The notes under the pieces are model-generated. The model worked only from the letters and a program-made list of their open reading frames with translations. It did not search any database and was not told where the DNA came from. Positions 40,222 through 49,043 of a stretch of 64,000 nucleotides of DNA are shown here, piece by piece. Position numbers and translations under genes: made by a program. Source of the stretch: Streptococcus sp. 116-D4 (GTDB lineage: Bacteria; Bacillota; Bacilli; Lactobacillales; Streptococcaceae); assembly GCF_009731465.1 (NCBI RefSeq), contig NZ_AP021887.1, positions 1,234,001 through 1,298,000 on the forward strand. Direction: 5' to 3'. The first letter of the stretch is position 1; every line of letters begins with the position of its first letter.

Positions 40222-41388
40222 TTATTCTTGACGTTGTCCGAAATCAGCAATCATCTGCTCCATTTCTTGTCGACTCGGAGTGGTCAGCATATACAGGTAA
40301 TCTCCTTGAAGTTCCGCAAAGGCCGCTGGCATGATTTTTTTAACCTTGAACTGATGGCTGTATTTGGCAAGCAAGTCCTCCTCAGAATAGACATAATGAG
40401 CATTTGCACGACGGGATGTAGCCAAACAATACTGAGGTTCAAAGTCTGACGCTGGGAACTCTTCTCCTGCGACAATGGATGCATATCCACGATAGAGGTC
40501 CAAGGAATGAGCAAAATTATAAACATCAATGGTGAAACCACCTGCAGGGCGGTTATTGTACTCGATGGCAATATAATCATCCCCTTCACGGAAGAACTCG
40601 ATATGGAAGAAACGTTCTCTCATTCCAAATTCTTTGACAATTGCCTCACCATATTTACGTAATTTGGAATCCATATCCTTGAGCACATAGTAGGAATTGT
40701 CCATCTTATAAATCATGAGATCCAGCGGTGTATAGGCGTAGTCAAAAGTTGTTGAGAAGACAATCTTTCCATCCTTGTCCACAAGCCCGTCAAAGGTACA
40801 AATTTCGCTAGAGGTGACAAATTTCTCAAAGAAATAAATAGTTGAATGATCCCACTCAGTCTTGAAGTGATTGATATCGTCCTCTGTCTCAAGCTTAAAG
40901 GTTGCGGCTGCTCCCACTCCATTATCAGGTTTGGCAATCATAGGAAGGCCAATTTCTTTCACAGCTTGATCCACATCTGCTTCTGTCTTGATAACAGCTC
41001 CAGGTACCACAGGGACACCTGCTTTTTTGAAGAGTTTCTTCATTTCAGACTTAAATTTTGTCTTTTTGAGATCCTCTGGTTTGGCACCAAAGACATTGAA
41101 TTGTTCTCTGAGTGTTGCATCCAGCTCAAGCCAGTATTCATTGTGGGATTCAATACGGTCAATCGGGCCATGTTTATAAAAGAGAAAAGCAACTGCACGT
41201 TTGACTTCATCTATGTTCTCAAGGTTATCTACACGGAAATACTCGGTCAGGCTATTGCGTAAAGGTTCATCCAATTGCTCGTAAGGTTCCTGACCAATTC
41301 CCAAAACGGTAATGCCTTTATTGGCTAGCTCAATGGTAAACTGTTGAAAGTTTTGTGGATAGTAGGGAGAAATAACAAGGTAATTCAT
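40222..41388 (-). CDS. ATP-grasp family carboxylate-amine ligase-like protein
   Basis: 388 residues with an ATP-grasp fold. The N-terminal preATP-grasp domain (NYLVISPYYPQNFQQFTIEL) is followed by the ATP-binding lobes: GLPMIAKPDNGVGAAATFKL (Lys and flexible Gly loop), FFEKFVTSSEICTFDG (adenine site) and FHIEFFREGDDYIAIEYNNRPAG, with the two acidic Mg ligands and Asn. Enzymes of this fold join a carboxylate to an amine or thiol through an acyl phosphate. The substrate is unknown. Two putative esterases precede it in the same operon (12 bases after the nearer one), suggesting synthesis and turnover of one conjugate. Confidence 0.88.
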   Translation of the reverse strand: MNYLVISPYYPQNFQQFTIELANKGITVLGIGQEPYEQLDEPLRNSLTEYFRVDNLENIDEVKRAVAFLFYKHGPIDRIESHNEYWLELDATLREQFNVFGAKPEDLKKTKFKSEMKKLFKKAGVPVVPGAVIKTEADVDQAVKEIGLPMIAKPDNGVGAAATFKLETEDDINHFKTEWDHSTIYFFEKFVTSSEICTFDGLVDKDGKIVFSTTFDYAYTPLDLMIYKMDNSYYVLKDMDSKLRKYGEAIVKEFGMRERFFHIEFFREGDDYIAIEYNNRPAGGFTIDVYNFAHSLDLYRGYASIVAGEEFPASDFEPQYCLATSRRANAHYVYSEEDLLAKYSHQFKVKKIMPAAFAELQGDYLYMLTTPSRQEMEQMIADFGQRQE

Positions 41389-41400
41389 AGGTAACTCCTT

Positions 41401-42141
41401 TTATAAATAGAAATTGCCGAGGAAATAAGGCATTTGTTTGCGCCACCATTCCCAGTCGTGGGCGACATCGTGCCCCCATTCAGCAAACCAGGCTGGAATT
41501 TGTTTCTGATCAAAGGCTTCTTTGAGCTTGTAGAAAGATGGTAAACCGTCTTGTTCCCAGGCTCCAAGACCCGTACACAGCACAATCTCTGCCTGACGGT
41601 AACGGTCAATAAACCAGCCGTCGTTTTGGTTCCAGATATAATCTACTGGCGAATTTTGGTAAATAGCATCGTCATTGTAGTAATCGCCGACAAAGAAACG
41701 TGCGTCGTAAACACCACTAAGAGCAATCACTTTGGTAAAGACATCTGGATGCTGGAGGAAGAAATTGACCGCATGGTAGGCGCCCATTGAGCAACCTGTC
41801 GTCATCATACCATCAAACCAACCTGTCTTATGCTTGATAAAAGGAATAGCTTCCTCAATCACGTAGCGTTCGTAGGCACGGTGCATCTCTGCTTGGTCGT
41901 GGCTATTTTTCCATGTTGCTAGCCAACTCTCACTATCGACACTTGAAAGGGTAAAGAACTGGACACGGCCTTCCTCGATAAAAGAAGCACAGGCATCAAT
42001 CATGCCAAAATCGTAGTATTCATTGTGACTACCACCTGATGAAGCAAAGACCACAACTGGGATCCCTGCATGTCCATAACGATTAAGGTACATTTCACGG
42101 TTAAGGTTTCCACTCCAGTGGCTAAGGTTTTCAATATGCAT
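41401..42141 (-). CDS. Alpha/beta-hydrolase esterase (esterase D-like), first of two
   Basis: 246 residues, putative esterase family PF00756. The nucleophile elbow is GCSMGAYHAVNF (GxSxG), and the fold start is YGHAGIPVVVFASSGGSHNEYYDFGMID. The late GHDVAHDWEWWRKQMPYFL supplies the catalytic His. No signal peptide, so it is cytosolic. Members include S-formylglutathione, enterochelin and cinnamoyl esterases. It lies 20 bases after the second esterase and 12 before the ATP-grasp gene on one transcript. Confidence 0.88.
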   Translation of the reverse strand: MHIENLSHWSGNLNREMYLNRYGHAGIPVVVFASSGGSHNEYYDFGMIDACASFIEEGRVQFFTLSSVDSESWLATWKNSHDQAEMHRAYERYVIEEAIPFIKHKTGWFDGMMTTGCSMGAYHAVNFFLQHPDVFTKVIALSGVYDARFFVGDYYNDDAIYQNSPVDYIWNQNDGWFIDRYRQAEIVLCTGLGAWEQDGLPSFYKLKEAFDQKQIPAWFAEWGHDVAHDWEWWRKQMPYFLGNFYL

Positions 42142-42161
42142 TGGCTTTCTCCTTTTCTAAC

Positions 42162-42986
42162 TTACCATTTCTCTGCAAAAAAACGGAGACAATCTGGTAA
42201 ATTTTCTGACCAAGGGATTTCACTATGGATGGCACCAGACTGAACTTTCAAAACAAGATTATCTAAGTGTACCCCACCTGCTATCAAATCATGGTAATAG
42301 CGAAGCGACGAGTCAATATAGGCTTGTTTGATATTACCAGCCATCAGGGTCTTGTCCGTATCATCTGCTTCTTCAGTTCCAACATAGATAAAGATACGCT
42401 GGTCAAGCGATAGTTTCTGGCGCTCGATGTAGCGATTAAAGGCTTCTTGATGGAGCCAGTTAGCAGATGAAAAGACTCCTAGACAACCAATTCGATCTTG
42501 GTATTCCAAACCGATAAACTGGGTAATATTCCCTCCTAATGAGGAACCAATCATGGCTGTATGCTGGCGGTCTGCTTTTGTACGATAAGTTTCATCGATA
42601 AAAGGCTTGACCACCTCCATGACAAACTCGGCATACTCCACACCCTTACCGCCAAACTGCTGCCCTGGGATAGGAGATTCTTGGAACTTCCAGGCCGCAT
42701 ACTCATTCATCCGCCCCATACCATCATTATCAATGGCTACGACAATCATGCGACTGATATCAGGATTACGCTTAATAGCTGGGATAATCTTCCATGAATG
42801 ACCAATGAAAGACTCCTTGCTATAAAAGACATTTTGCCCATCATGAAAGTAAATGACAGGATAGGAACAATCTGTGTCTTTCTCGTAATTTTTAGGCAGA
42901 AGAACACGTACACGTCGTTCCTTACCTGTATAAGGAACCTTGAGTTTGTGTTCTTTCATTTTTAAATAAAAGTAGGATTGATTCAT
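42162..42986 (-). CDS. Alpha/beta-hydrolase esterase (Fes/enterochelin esterase-like), second
   Basis: 274 residues from ATG 42986; the frame also opens at a TTG (43010). PF00756 family like its neighbour: VIYFHDGQNVFYSKESFIGHSW, IGSSLGGNITQFIGL (GxSxG nucleophile) and SGAIHSEIPWSENLPDCLRFF near the end with the likely His. No signal peptide. First gene of the esterase-esterase-ATP-grasp operon, with an extended -10 (TGATATAAT, minus strand, 43022-43030). Function beyond ester or amide hydrolysis is unknown. Confidence 0.87.
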   Translation of the reverse strand: MNQSYFYLKMKEHKLKVPYTGKERRVRVLLPKNYEKDTDCSYPVIYFHDGQNVFYSKESFIGHSWKIIPAIKRNPDISRMIVVAIDNDGMGRMNEYAAWKFQESPIPGQQFGGKGVEYAEFVMEVVKPFIDETYRTKADRQHTAMIGSSLGGNITQFIGLEYQDRIGCLGVFSSANWLHQEAFNRYIERQKLSLDQRIFIYVGTEEADDTDKTLMAGNIKQAYIDSSLRYYHDLIAGGVHLDNLVLKVQSGAIHSEIPWSENLPDCLRFFAEKW

Positions 42987-43040
42987 TGTCAGAAAACTCT
43001 CTATATTCAAAATTTTATTTTATTATATCACAATTATAGA

Positions 43041-43089
43041 AAAAAAGTTAGTTTTTCTTCCATTTTTGGATTAAAAACTAACTTTTTTT
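43041..43089 (-). terminator. Terminator of the iscS-thiI operon
   Basis: Long A/T-rich stem (AAAAAAGTTAGTTTTT and complement), 16-base loop, running into T-rich sequence on the minus strand. Confidence 0.8.
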
Positions 43090-43121
43090 ACTTATTTTCT
43101 CAATTCTTATGGATTTTCTAA

Positions 43122-44336
43122 TCAGAGAATATCTTCAATCAAGTCATCCACAGCATCTTTTTCGGCTTGGGGTGTGATTTCTGTGATCATGATTCCAGCC
43201 ACAGCTCGCTCAACTAAACCTTCAACATCCATGCGAGCTTCATACTGCTCTGCATTCTTAATCTTAGGATTTGTTTTTGGACGATCTGGTGCAAAAATCG
43301 TGCAACAATCTTCAAAAGGCTGGATAGAAATGTCAAAGGTGTCAATTTCCTGAGCAATATCAATGATTTCCAACTTATCCATAGTAACCACGGGACGAAT
43401 GATTGGAGTGTTGGTAACGGCATTGATAGCCTGCATGCTTTCAAGAGTCTGGCTGGCTACTTGACCAAGACTTTCACCGTTGATGATAATCAAACCCTTT
43501 CGTGCCTCACGAATACGGTCAGTAATCCGCATCATAAAACGACGAGTTAGAGTCATCAAGTAAGCTTCTGGCGCTATAGCCTTGATTTCCTCTTGAATCT
43601 CTGTAAAAGGAACTTCGATAAACTGGATATTGCCACCAAACTTGGTTAATTTACGAGTCAAATCTTGGGCTTTTTTAAGGGCTCCAGGACTCGTGTAAGG
43701 TGGACTGGCAAAGTGAACGGCTTCGATATCCACTCCACGTTTCAAAGCTAGATAACCTGCTACAGGTGAGTCAATCCCTCCTGACAACATAAGCATCCCT
43801 TTACCTGAAGTTCCAACTGGCAAGCCACCTGCTCCACGAATGGTTTCATAGGAAAGATAAGCAGCTTCTTCACGAATCTCCACTTGAAGAGTGATATCAG
43901 GATTTTTCATCTGGGCTTGAATAGTAGGAATTACGTCGAAAACAGCACCACCAAGGGTTTGGTTAAGTTCACGACTGTCCAATTCAAAGCTATGGTCGCT
44001 TCGTCTACTAGAGATTTTAAAGGTCATGCCTTCCTTGTAAATGTCCTGCATAATCTCTTGGACAGCAGACTTAAGCGTCGCAACAGATTTTTCAACCTTA
44101 TAAGCAGGGGAAAAGGTTTGAATTCCAAAAACTTGTTTGAGCGATTCTGCTACTGCTGTGTAATCAGCTCCATTGAGGTAAGCATGGGCACGGTCGCGAT
44201 CTGCCGTTACCTTAACTTGGGGATAGATAGACAAAACGTCTGAAATATTATTTCGAAGTTTATTGATGAAACGCATACGGTTTTTACCCTTGGTTGACAG
44301 CTCACCGTAACGAATCATAATTTCTGAATACTGCAT
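43122..44336 (-). CDS. thiI: tRNA 4-thiouridine synthase ThiI
   Basis: 404 residues, the short Gram-positive form without the rhodanese domain found in E. coli ThiI. It has an N-terminal ferredoxin-like and THUMP RNA-binding part (about 60-165), then the PP-loop [20 protein letters not shown] that activates uridine-8 by adenylation. It makes s4U in tRNA and may serve thiazole synthesis. It follows a cysteine desulfurase by 8 bases, the same pairing as B. subtilis nifZ-thiI, where the desulfurase passes sulfur directly to ThiI. Confidence 0.96.
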   Translation of the reverse strand: MQYSEIMIRYGELSTKGKNRMRFINKLRNNISDVLSIYPQVKVTADRDRAHAYLNGADYTAVAESLKQVFGIQTFSPAYKVEKSVATLKSAVQEIMQDIYKEGMTFKISSRRSDHSFELDSRELNQTLGGAVFDVIPTIQAQMKNPDITLQVEIREEAAYLSYETIRGAGGLPVGTSGKGMLMLSGGIDSPVAGYLALKRGVDIEAVHFASPPYTSPGALKKAQDLTRKLTKFGGNIQFIEVPFTEIQEEIKAIAPEAYLMTLTRRFMMRITDRIREARKGLIIINGESLGQVASQTLESMQAINAVTNTPIIRPVVTMDKLEIIDIAQEIDTFDISIQPFEDCCTIFAPDRPKTNPKIKNAEQYEARMDVEGLVERAVAGIMITEITPQAEKDAVDDLIEDIL

Positions 44337-44344
44337 GAATGCTC

Positions 44345-45487
44345 CTATCTTACTTTCCTAGTTTGATTGTAAATTAATTTTAACTTGGTCAAAAATTGCT
44401 CAACTTGACTCATATCATTTTCAAGGTCTAGGCTGAGGCGTACTACTGACTGGGCCTTATCCTTTTCAATCCCCATGGCAATCAGGGTTCCTGCAGGTTT
44501 CCCAGCCTTGGACGAACAAGCAGAGGTCGTTGAAATGAAAATATCATAGTCTTCAAAAGCGTGAACGATGACTTCCCCACGAACACCCTTGATTCCAAAA
44601 GTCAGGATATGAGGAGCAAAGTCTTCCTCACCTGAAAAGACAAAAATATCTGGATAATCAAGAAGAGCCTGACGGATGACTTCCTTCATCTGACTCGTTT
44701 TGTTAGAAAACAATTCCAATCTTTCCATAGCTAGACGCAGTGCCTTGGCTGTTGCTGCAATTCCTGCCACATTTTCAGTTGTCGAACGGTAATCACGTTC
44801 CTGACCACCACCAGTTAAAAGCGGTGTAATCTTCTTGCCAGACTTGATATAGACAAATCCAACACCTCTAACTCCGTGGAATTTATGACTAGAGAAGGTC
44901 GCAAAATCTACTCGGTCAGTCAAATACTTTTCAGTCGGAATCTTAGCAAGTGCCTGAACCGCATCAACATGGAAGGAAATAGTCGGCTTGTCTGCCAAGA
45001 GTTCTGAAATAGCCTCAATGGGCTGAACAGAACCAATTTCATTGTTAACTGCCATGACGGAAACGAGGGTCGTATCAGGTCGTATCAAATCAGCTAGCGC
45101 CTCAACATCCACAAATCCATTCTCATTAACTGGAGCAAAATCCACTTCAAAACCTTGAGATTTCAACCAGAGGGCTGATTCCTTAACTGCCGGATGTTCA
45201 ATGGCTGATACAATGATGTGCTTGCCAAACTGGGCTTTTTCAAAGGCCACACCCTTGATAACCCAGTTATCTCCTTCTGTCCCACCAGAAGTAAAGAAGA
45301 TTTCATCGCTTTTCTTACCGATTAAATCTGCAATCTGTTGCCGAGAAGCATCTAATATTCGTGTTGCCTGGTCTCCCAAACGATGGAGACTAGATGGATT
45401 TCCTAAAATTTTTGAAGCGACCTGCATATAAGTTTCAAGTACTTCAGGATAAGGCTTGGTCGTCGCCGAATTATCAAAGTAAATCAT
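44345..45487 (-). CDS. Cysteine desulfurase (NifZ/IscS-like), sulfur donor to ThiI
   Basis: 380 residues, class V PLP aminotransferase fold. [20 protein letters not shown] at the start, PLP-Lys in [20 protein letters not shown], and the persulfide Cys in [14 protein letters not shown]. It removes sulfur from cysteine as enzyme-bound persulfide. The adjacent thiI (8-base gap) indicates its acceptor and separates it from SufS of the Suf Fe-S system. Length is normal. An accessory two-gene cassette lies immediately upstream on the same strand. Confidence 0.94.
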   Translation of the reverse strand: MIYFDNSATTKPYPEVLETYMQVASKILGNPSSLHRLGDQATRILDASRQQIADLIGKKSDEIFFTSGGTEGDNWVIKGVAFEKAQFGKHIIVSAIEHPAVKESALWLKSQGFEVDFAPVNENGFVDVEALADLIRPDTTLVSVMAVNNEIGSVQPIEAISELLADKPTISFHVDAVQALAKIPTEKYLTDRVDFATFSSHKFHGVRGVGFVYIKSGKKITPLLTGGGQERDYRSTTENVAGIAATAKALRLAMERLELFSNKTSQMKEVIRQALLDYPDIFVFSGEEDFAPHILTFGIKGVRGEVIVHAFEDYDIFISTTSACSSKAGKPAGTLIAMGIEKDKAQSVVRLSLDLENDMSQVEQFLTKLKLIYNQTRKVR

Positions 45488-45588
45488 GTTTTCTCACGCT
45501 TTCTAAAATCACTCCTTCTATTGTATCATGAAACAGAGCTTGCGACAAGAAAGGGCAATGTTTGCATTAATCTGAATAACATAAAATA

Positions 45589-45610
45589 CTCTTGATACCA
45601 TCATCAAGAG
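45589..45610 (-). terminator. Terminator of the MacB-like/secreted-protein cassette
   Basis: CTCTTGAT / ATCAAGAG stem with a 6-base loop, then TATTTTAT on the minus strand. Confidence 0.6.
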
Positions 45611-45647
45611 CATTCTTATTCATTCTACCTAACTTTGATTATTTCTG

Positions 45648-46025
45648 TTAAAAATCTAAAGAAAAGTAATTTTGTCCGCCCCAGAGATTAACCGCTCCCC
45701 AAGGCGAATTTACTCCTACACCAATATGGACTGTACCATTTGCGCGTTGACCATATGGAATCGAACTTTTCCAAGTGGAACGATTACTTATCGTATTAGG
45801 AAACCAAGCCCAGTCAGTGAAATACATATTTGACACACTGCCACTATAAGTATCAGAATAGCCAGAAGCATTAAAGGTCACATTAAGAACATTCAAGCCT
45901 ACCAAGCTATAACCGTCTAAAGAACTGTACTTACTTACATAATCTGCATGTACTTGACTTAAAAATGTTAACCATGGGATAGCAAACACTACCACTATTA
46001 TTTTCTTCATTATCTTATGTTTCAT
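45648..46025 (-). CDS. Secreted 125-residue protein of unknown family, ABC-linked
   Basis: A clear signal peptide (MKKIIVVVFAIPWLTFLSQVHA, probable cut after VHA) leaves a mature chain of about 98 residues. It has no Cys and is rich in aromatics, Ser, Asn and Gly (YFTDWAWFPNTISNRSTW, SPWGAVNLWGGQNYFSLDF), suggesting a beta-rich extracellular fold. I do not recognise the family. Its GAGGTGAT ribosome site overlaps the stop codon of the fused ABC transporter gene just upstream, so the two are translationally coupled. Secreted bacteriocin-like toxin, inhibitor or transporter-associated factor are all possible; none is shown. Confidence 0.85.
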   Translation of the reverse strand: MKHKIMKKIIVVVFAIPWLTFLSQVHADYVSKYSSLDGYSLVGLNVLNVTFNASGYSDTYSGSVSNMYFTDWAWFPNTISNRSTWKSSIPYGQRANGTVHIGVGVNSPWGAVNLWGGQNYFSLDF

Positions 46026-46034
46026 GATATCACC

Positions 46035-48119
46035 TCATCCATTCTTTCGGATAGTATCGACAACTGTTTGCCTACAAGTTGTGTATATAGGTAGTAAGCC
46101 ACTTATTATCAGTACTGAGACTGATAATCCAATTAAGGTGAAAACGGAAGTTAGATAGAATTTAAAAACATCTGAAATTTCCAATTTAAGCACTTGCATT
46201 GCTAAAATGGAAAGAATGACGAGTAAACAACTTGCTAATATCGAAATCGTTTTACCATAACCAATTAATTCTTTTAAGAAAAGCCAAACAATATTTTGAG
46301 TACTGTATCCCAAAGATTTTAAAATCCCTACTTCAAAGCGTCGAGGACGATTGAGCAAAAAGAAAACAAAGGACAATACTGCGATGACAAGGATGAGTAA
46401 GACTAGGGATAGCAACATTAAAAATTGCCTGATATAGGTGAGTCCTTTATTAAATTCTTCGTAGTTTTCATATGATGATAAAATAGTAATTTGTGAAGAG
46501 ATTGCTCTTATTCTACTCAATTCTTCAGGAATAGCACCGCTATCCTTTAGTAACACATGAATCGCACTCGGCATCCATGATTTCAAAGGAAAACCATCTA
46601 AAGCCATCTTCGTCATGGGATGCTGTTGAATTGCTTCATTTTGCAATTCTTCCATTTCAACAATATTCATAAATAGGGTGTTCCCATAAGGGGAATATTC
46701 AAATGGATAACTTTTTTTAACAATCCCTAAAACAGGATATGTTTTATCCACTTTGACAAATAAATCACCATCTCCTTTCAATATATTCCCCTCTTTCTCT
46801 ATACTTGATTCATATAAAGAAATTGGAATATAAAAAGTCAGTGTCACGGTAGTTCCCGAAACTATATTCGGTAATTTTTCATCTGAAATGAATTGCTCAG
46901 ATAGATAAATCCCTTTTTCATTGCTCCTATCAAAATACTCTATCTGCCTCTGTGTTGTATTTGTCTGATACAAGGGTTGAATTGAAAAATTTTTTGTCAA
47001 GCTTCTGGTCTGACCATCAATAATCAAAGTTGGCTGAAAGTTCTTTTGAAGTTGTGAATAGTCTTTTGAATTATCAAACGTCATACCAAAAGAGAGAAAC
47101 TCCATATAAGGCTTGACAGTTTGAATATTCTGACTTGTGCTAATTAAGGTGATTTCCTCCTTATCAAAACTGAGAAAATCATCCAACACTTTTGTAGTTT
47201 GTAAATGAAGCGAATCATTAATCACCAAGAAGCCATTTTCGAGTGAGTTGTTCACCAGTTGGTGATACTTATCTGCAAATAAGGACTGAAAGTTAATAGA
47301 GCTTACTGCTATAGCAACTACAAGAGCGATAAAAAACGCTAATAATCTAGGTAAAAAAGGCCTTCTATGTTTCAAAACGGATAGCTTCGTATGAGAAGAC
47401 GACAAACAGGAGGACCACTTCTTAGAATCCTTTATCCCTTCATCAGAATTCAAAATAAGACAATTCCCAACTAATTTATGGTCTTTAAAATGAAGCTGAA
47501 CATCTCCTATTGCAATCATCGCCTCATCATGCGAAACAATCAATACAATTTTATGATATTTGTGAGCTAAATCAATTAACAAGGCGGAGACTTTTTCTCT
47601 ATTTTCTTTATCCAAAGAACTTGTTGGTTCATCAGCTAAGATTAGAGTCTTTCCTGTAACTAAGGCTCTTGCGATTGCCACTCGTTGTTCTTCACCACCG
47701 GATAAATCTTCTGGATAAGCATGCTTTAAAGAAGAAATCTGTAAATCCGCCAATACTGTATCAATTTTGCTTTCTATTTCATTTGGACTCAAGTCATAAA
47801 AGTTTAAAGCTAGTCTTAAATTTTCAAATACGGTCAAATCATTTATTAGATTTCGCCCCTGAAATACAAAGGCCACTTCTTCAGCTATAAAGACAGAGAC
47901 TGATTTCTTATTTTCGATATCAATCTCTTTTCCATCGAAGAAATAAGAAACACTAGGATCCGTAGCAGAGAGCAAACCAATTTTATTCAGTAAAGAAGAC
48001 TTTCCTACGCCTGACTTCCCATATATTGTATATACTTTTCCCCTTTCAAATATCAAATCTGTTGGCTCTAGCAACCGCCTGCCTGCAAAAGAGAGACTCA
48101 AATTTCTAATTTCGAACAT
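46035..48119 (-). CDS. MacB-like fused ABC transporter (ATPase plus FtsX-type permease)
   Basis: 694 residues in one chain. The ATPase is N-terminal (1-220): Walker A TIYGKSGVGKSSLLN, signature LSGGEEQRVAIARA, Walker B LILADEPTSSLD, switch His VSHDEA. A first membrane helix (about 262-285, LLAFFIALVVAIAVSSINF) is followed by a large external domain (about 290-550). Three C-terminal helices form an FtsX domain (LMLLSLVLLILVIAVLSFVFF, ISILASCLLVILSILAM, FTLIGLSVSVLIISG). This is MacB topology, used in mechanotransmission of extracytoplasmic peptides or proteins rather than classic channel transport. It belongs to an accessory cassette between conserved iscS and ftsK-side genes, with a promoter and a cre site upstream. 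Confidence 0.87.
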   Translation of the reverse strand: MFEIRNLSLSFAGRRLLEPTDLIFERGKVYTIYGKSGVGKSSLLNKIGLLSATDPSVSYFFDGKEIDIENKKSVSVFIAEEVAFVFQGRNLINDLTVFENLRLALNFYDLSPNEIESKIDTVLADLQISSLKHAYPEDLSGGEEQRVAIARALVTGKTLILADEPTSSLDKENREKVSALLIDLAHKYHKIVLIVSHDEAMIAIGDVQLHFKDHKLVGNCLILNSDEGIKDSKKWSSCLSSSHTKLSVLKHRRPFLPRLLAFFIALVVAIAVSSINFQSLFADKYHQLVNNSLENGFLVINDSLHLQTTKVLDDFLSFDKEEITLISTSQNIQTVKPYMEFLSFGMTFDNSKDYSQLQKNFQPTLIIDGQTRSLTKNFSIQPLYQTNTTQRQIEYFDRSNEKGIYLSEQFISDEKLPNIVSGTTVTLTFYIPISLYESSIEKEGNILKGDGDLFVKVDKTYPVLGIVKKSYPFEYSPYGNTLFMNIVEMEELQNEAIQQHPMTKMALDGFPLKSWMPSAIHVLLKDSGAIPEELSRIRAISSQITILSSYENYEEFNKGLTYIRQFLMLLSLVLLILVIAVLSFVFFLLNRPRRFEVGILKSLGYSTQNIVWLFLKELIGYGKTISILASCLLVILSILAMQVLKLEISDVFKFYLTSVFTLIGLSVSVLIISGLLPIYTTCRQTVVDTIRKNG

Positions 48120-48136
48120 ATAACGCCCTCCTTTTT

Positions 48137-48150
48137 TGAAACCGCTTTCT
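48137..48150. promoter_or_regulatory. cre site at the start point of the MacB-like cassette
   Basis: TGAAACCGCTTTCT, identical over 14 bases to the site at 38404 and fitting the CcpA consensus except the last base. It covers the predicted +1 to +14. Confidence 0.65.
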
Positions 48151-48157
48151 TTATTTT

Positions 48158-48186
48158 ATTCTATCATAAGTCATATTTTATTTCAA
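48158..48186 (-). promoter_or_regulatory. Promoter of the MacB-like cassette
   Basis: TTGAAA (48181-48186), 17-base spacer, TAGAAT (48158-48163) on the minus strand. The start is expected near 48151. Confidence 0.68.
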
Positions 48187-48281
48187 CTAATTACTGAAGT
48201 TCGTGTAGAAAAATCTCCTCTTTTTTTAAGATTTTTTTAAAGAAATGCGGTATAATAAATTTTAATTAAAGGAGAGAATGT

Positions 48282-48707
48282 ATGTCTAATTATCGTAGAA
48301 CTTCAAAACCAAAAACAGAACACATCAAAAAGGGATTTACTGTCTTTCAAAAAACGATTGCTACCATCGGTAGTATCCTTGGCCTAATAACCGCTAGTAT
48401 TACCATCATGAACGCCATGGATAATAACAAAAACAACAAAAAAGAACCGGCTACGAGTCAAACGACAACCATTGTCAAAGAAATTCAAAAGGAATCCCCT
48501 CAGGATAATACTAGTCCCAATAAGGAAAACAATACTACCCAAGAAAAAACACAGCAAGAGGAAACACCAAAATCTAGCGTCAAGGAAGAGACAAAAGAAG
48601 AGCAGAAAGCATCAACTCAGGAATCTACTACTCCTACTCCAAGTAAATCTACTACTGAAAATGAAAAACAGTCCAATAGTCCAACTTCGGAAAATAATAC
48701 TCAATGA
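48282..48707 (+). CDS. Small membrane protein with Thr/Glu/Lys-rich tail (DUF6556-like)
   Basis: 141 residues. A basic N terminus (MSNYRRTSKPKTEHIKKGF) is followed by one membrane helix (about 27-47, TIATIGSILGLITASITIM) and a long low-complexity tail of Thr, Glu, Lys, Gln and Ser that should extend outside the cell or along the wall. Function unknown; similar short proteins sit beside ftsK in related streptococci as I recall. GGAGAG precedes the ATG, with TATAAT at 48251-48256. The final codons (ACT CAA TGA) lie within the boxC end of a BOX element, so the insertion supplies the stop. Confidence 0.82.
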   Translation: MSNYRRTSKPKTEHIKKGFTVFQKTIATIGSILGLITASITIMNAMDNNKNNKKEPATSQTTTIVKEIQKESPQDNTSPNKENNTTQEKTQQEETPKSSVKEETKEEQKASTQESTTPTPSKSTTENEKQSNSPTSENNTQ

Positions 48708-48983
48708 AAATCAAAGAGCAAACTAGGAAGCTAGCCTTGGGCTGCTCAAAGTAAAGCTTTGAGGTTGTAGATAGAACTGATGAAGTCAGCTCAAAACACC
48801 GTTTTGAGGTTGTGGATAGAACTGACGAAGTCAGCTCAAAACACCGTTTTGAAGTTGTGGATGGAACTGACGAAGTCAGCTCAAAACACTGTTTTGAGGT
48901 TGTGGATAGAACTGACGAAGTCAGTAACCTTACCCACGGCAAGATGAAGCTGACTTGGTTTGAAGAGATTTTCGAAGAGTATA
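48697..48983 (-). repeat. BOX element with four boxB units (C-B-B-B-B-A)
   Basis: In plus orientation it starts TACTCAATGAAAATCAAAGAG (boxC end) and ends TTCGAAGAGTAT (boxA end). Between them a 45-base unit (GGTTGT..GATAGAACTGACGAAG..) repeats with period 45 at about 48763, 48808, 48853 and 48898, the last running into boxA. At 287 bases it matches boxC plus four boxB plus boxA. Each boxB contains the CTCAAAACA..GTTTTGAG palindrome. Confidence 0.93.
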
Positions 48984-49003
48984 AAAGTAATCAATAACCA
49001 GTA

Positions 49004-49043
49004 AAATAGCCTCCTTCCAAACTTGGAAAGAAGCTATTTTTTT
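49004..49043. terminator. Terminator between BOX and ftsK
   Basis: AATAGC..TTCCAA / TTGGAA..GCTATT interrupted stem followed by TTTTTTT on plus; on minus it follows the ftsK stop and runs into TTTTAC. Confidence 0.75.

Noticed and set aside
40137..40334. 65-residue plus-strand frame over the ATP-grasp terminator
   Set aside because: Runs through a strong terminator into the antisense of the ATP-grasp gene; no family features.
48652..48942. Minus-strand frame encoding repeated SSVLSTTSKRCFELT-like units
   Set aside because: It is only the translation of the tandem 45-base boxB units of a BOX element; no start signal and no protein family.
48763..48942. Regular 45-base repeats that could suggest a CRISPR array
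   Set aside because: The units are directly adjacent with no variable spacers and match boxB; no cas genes.
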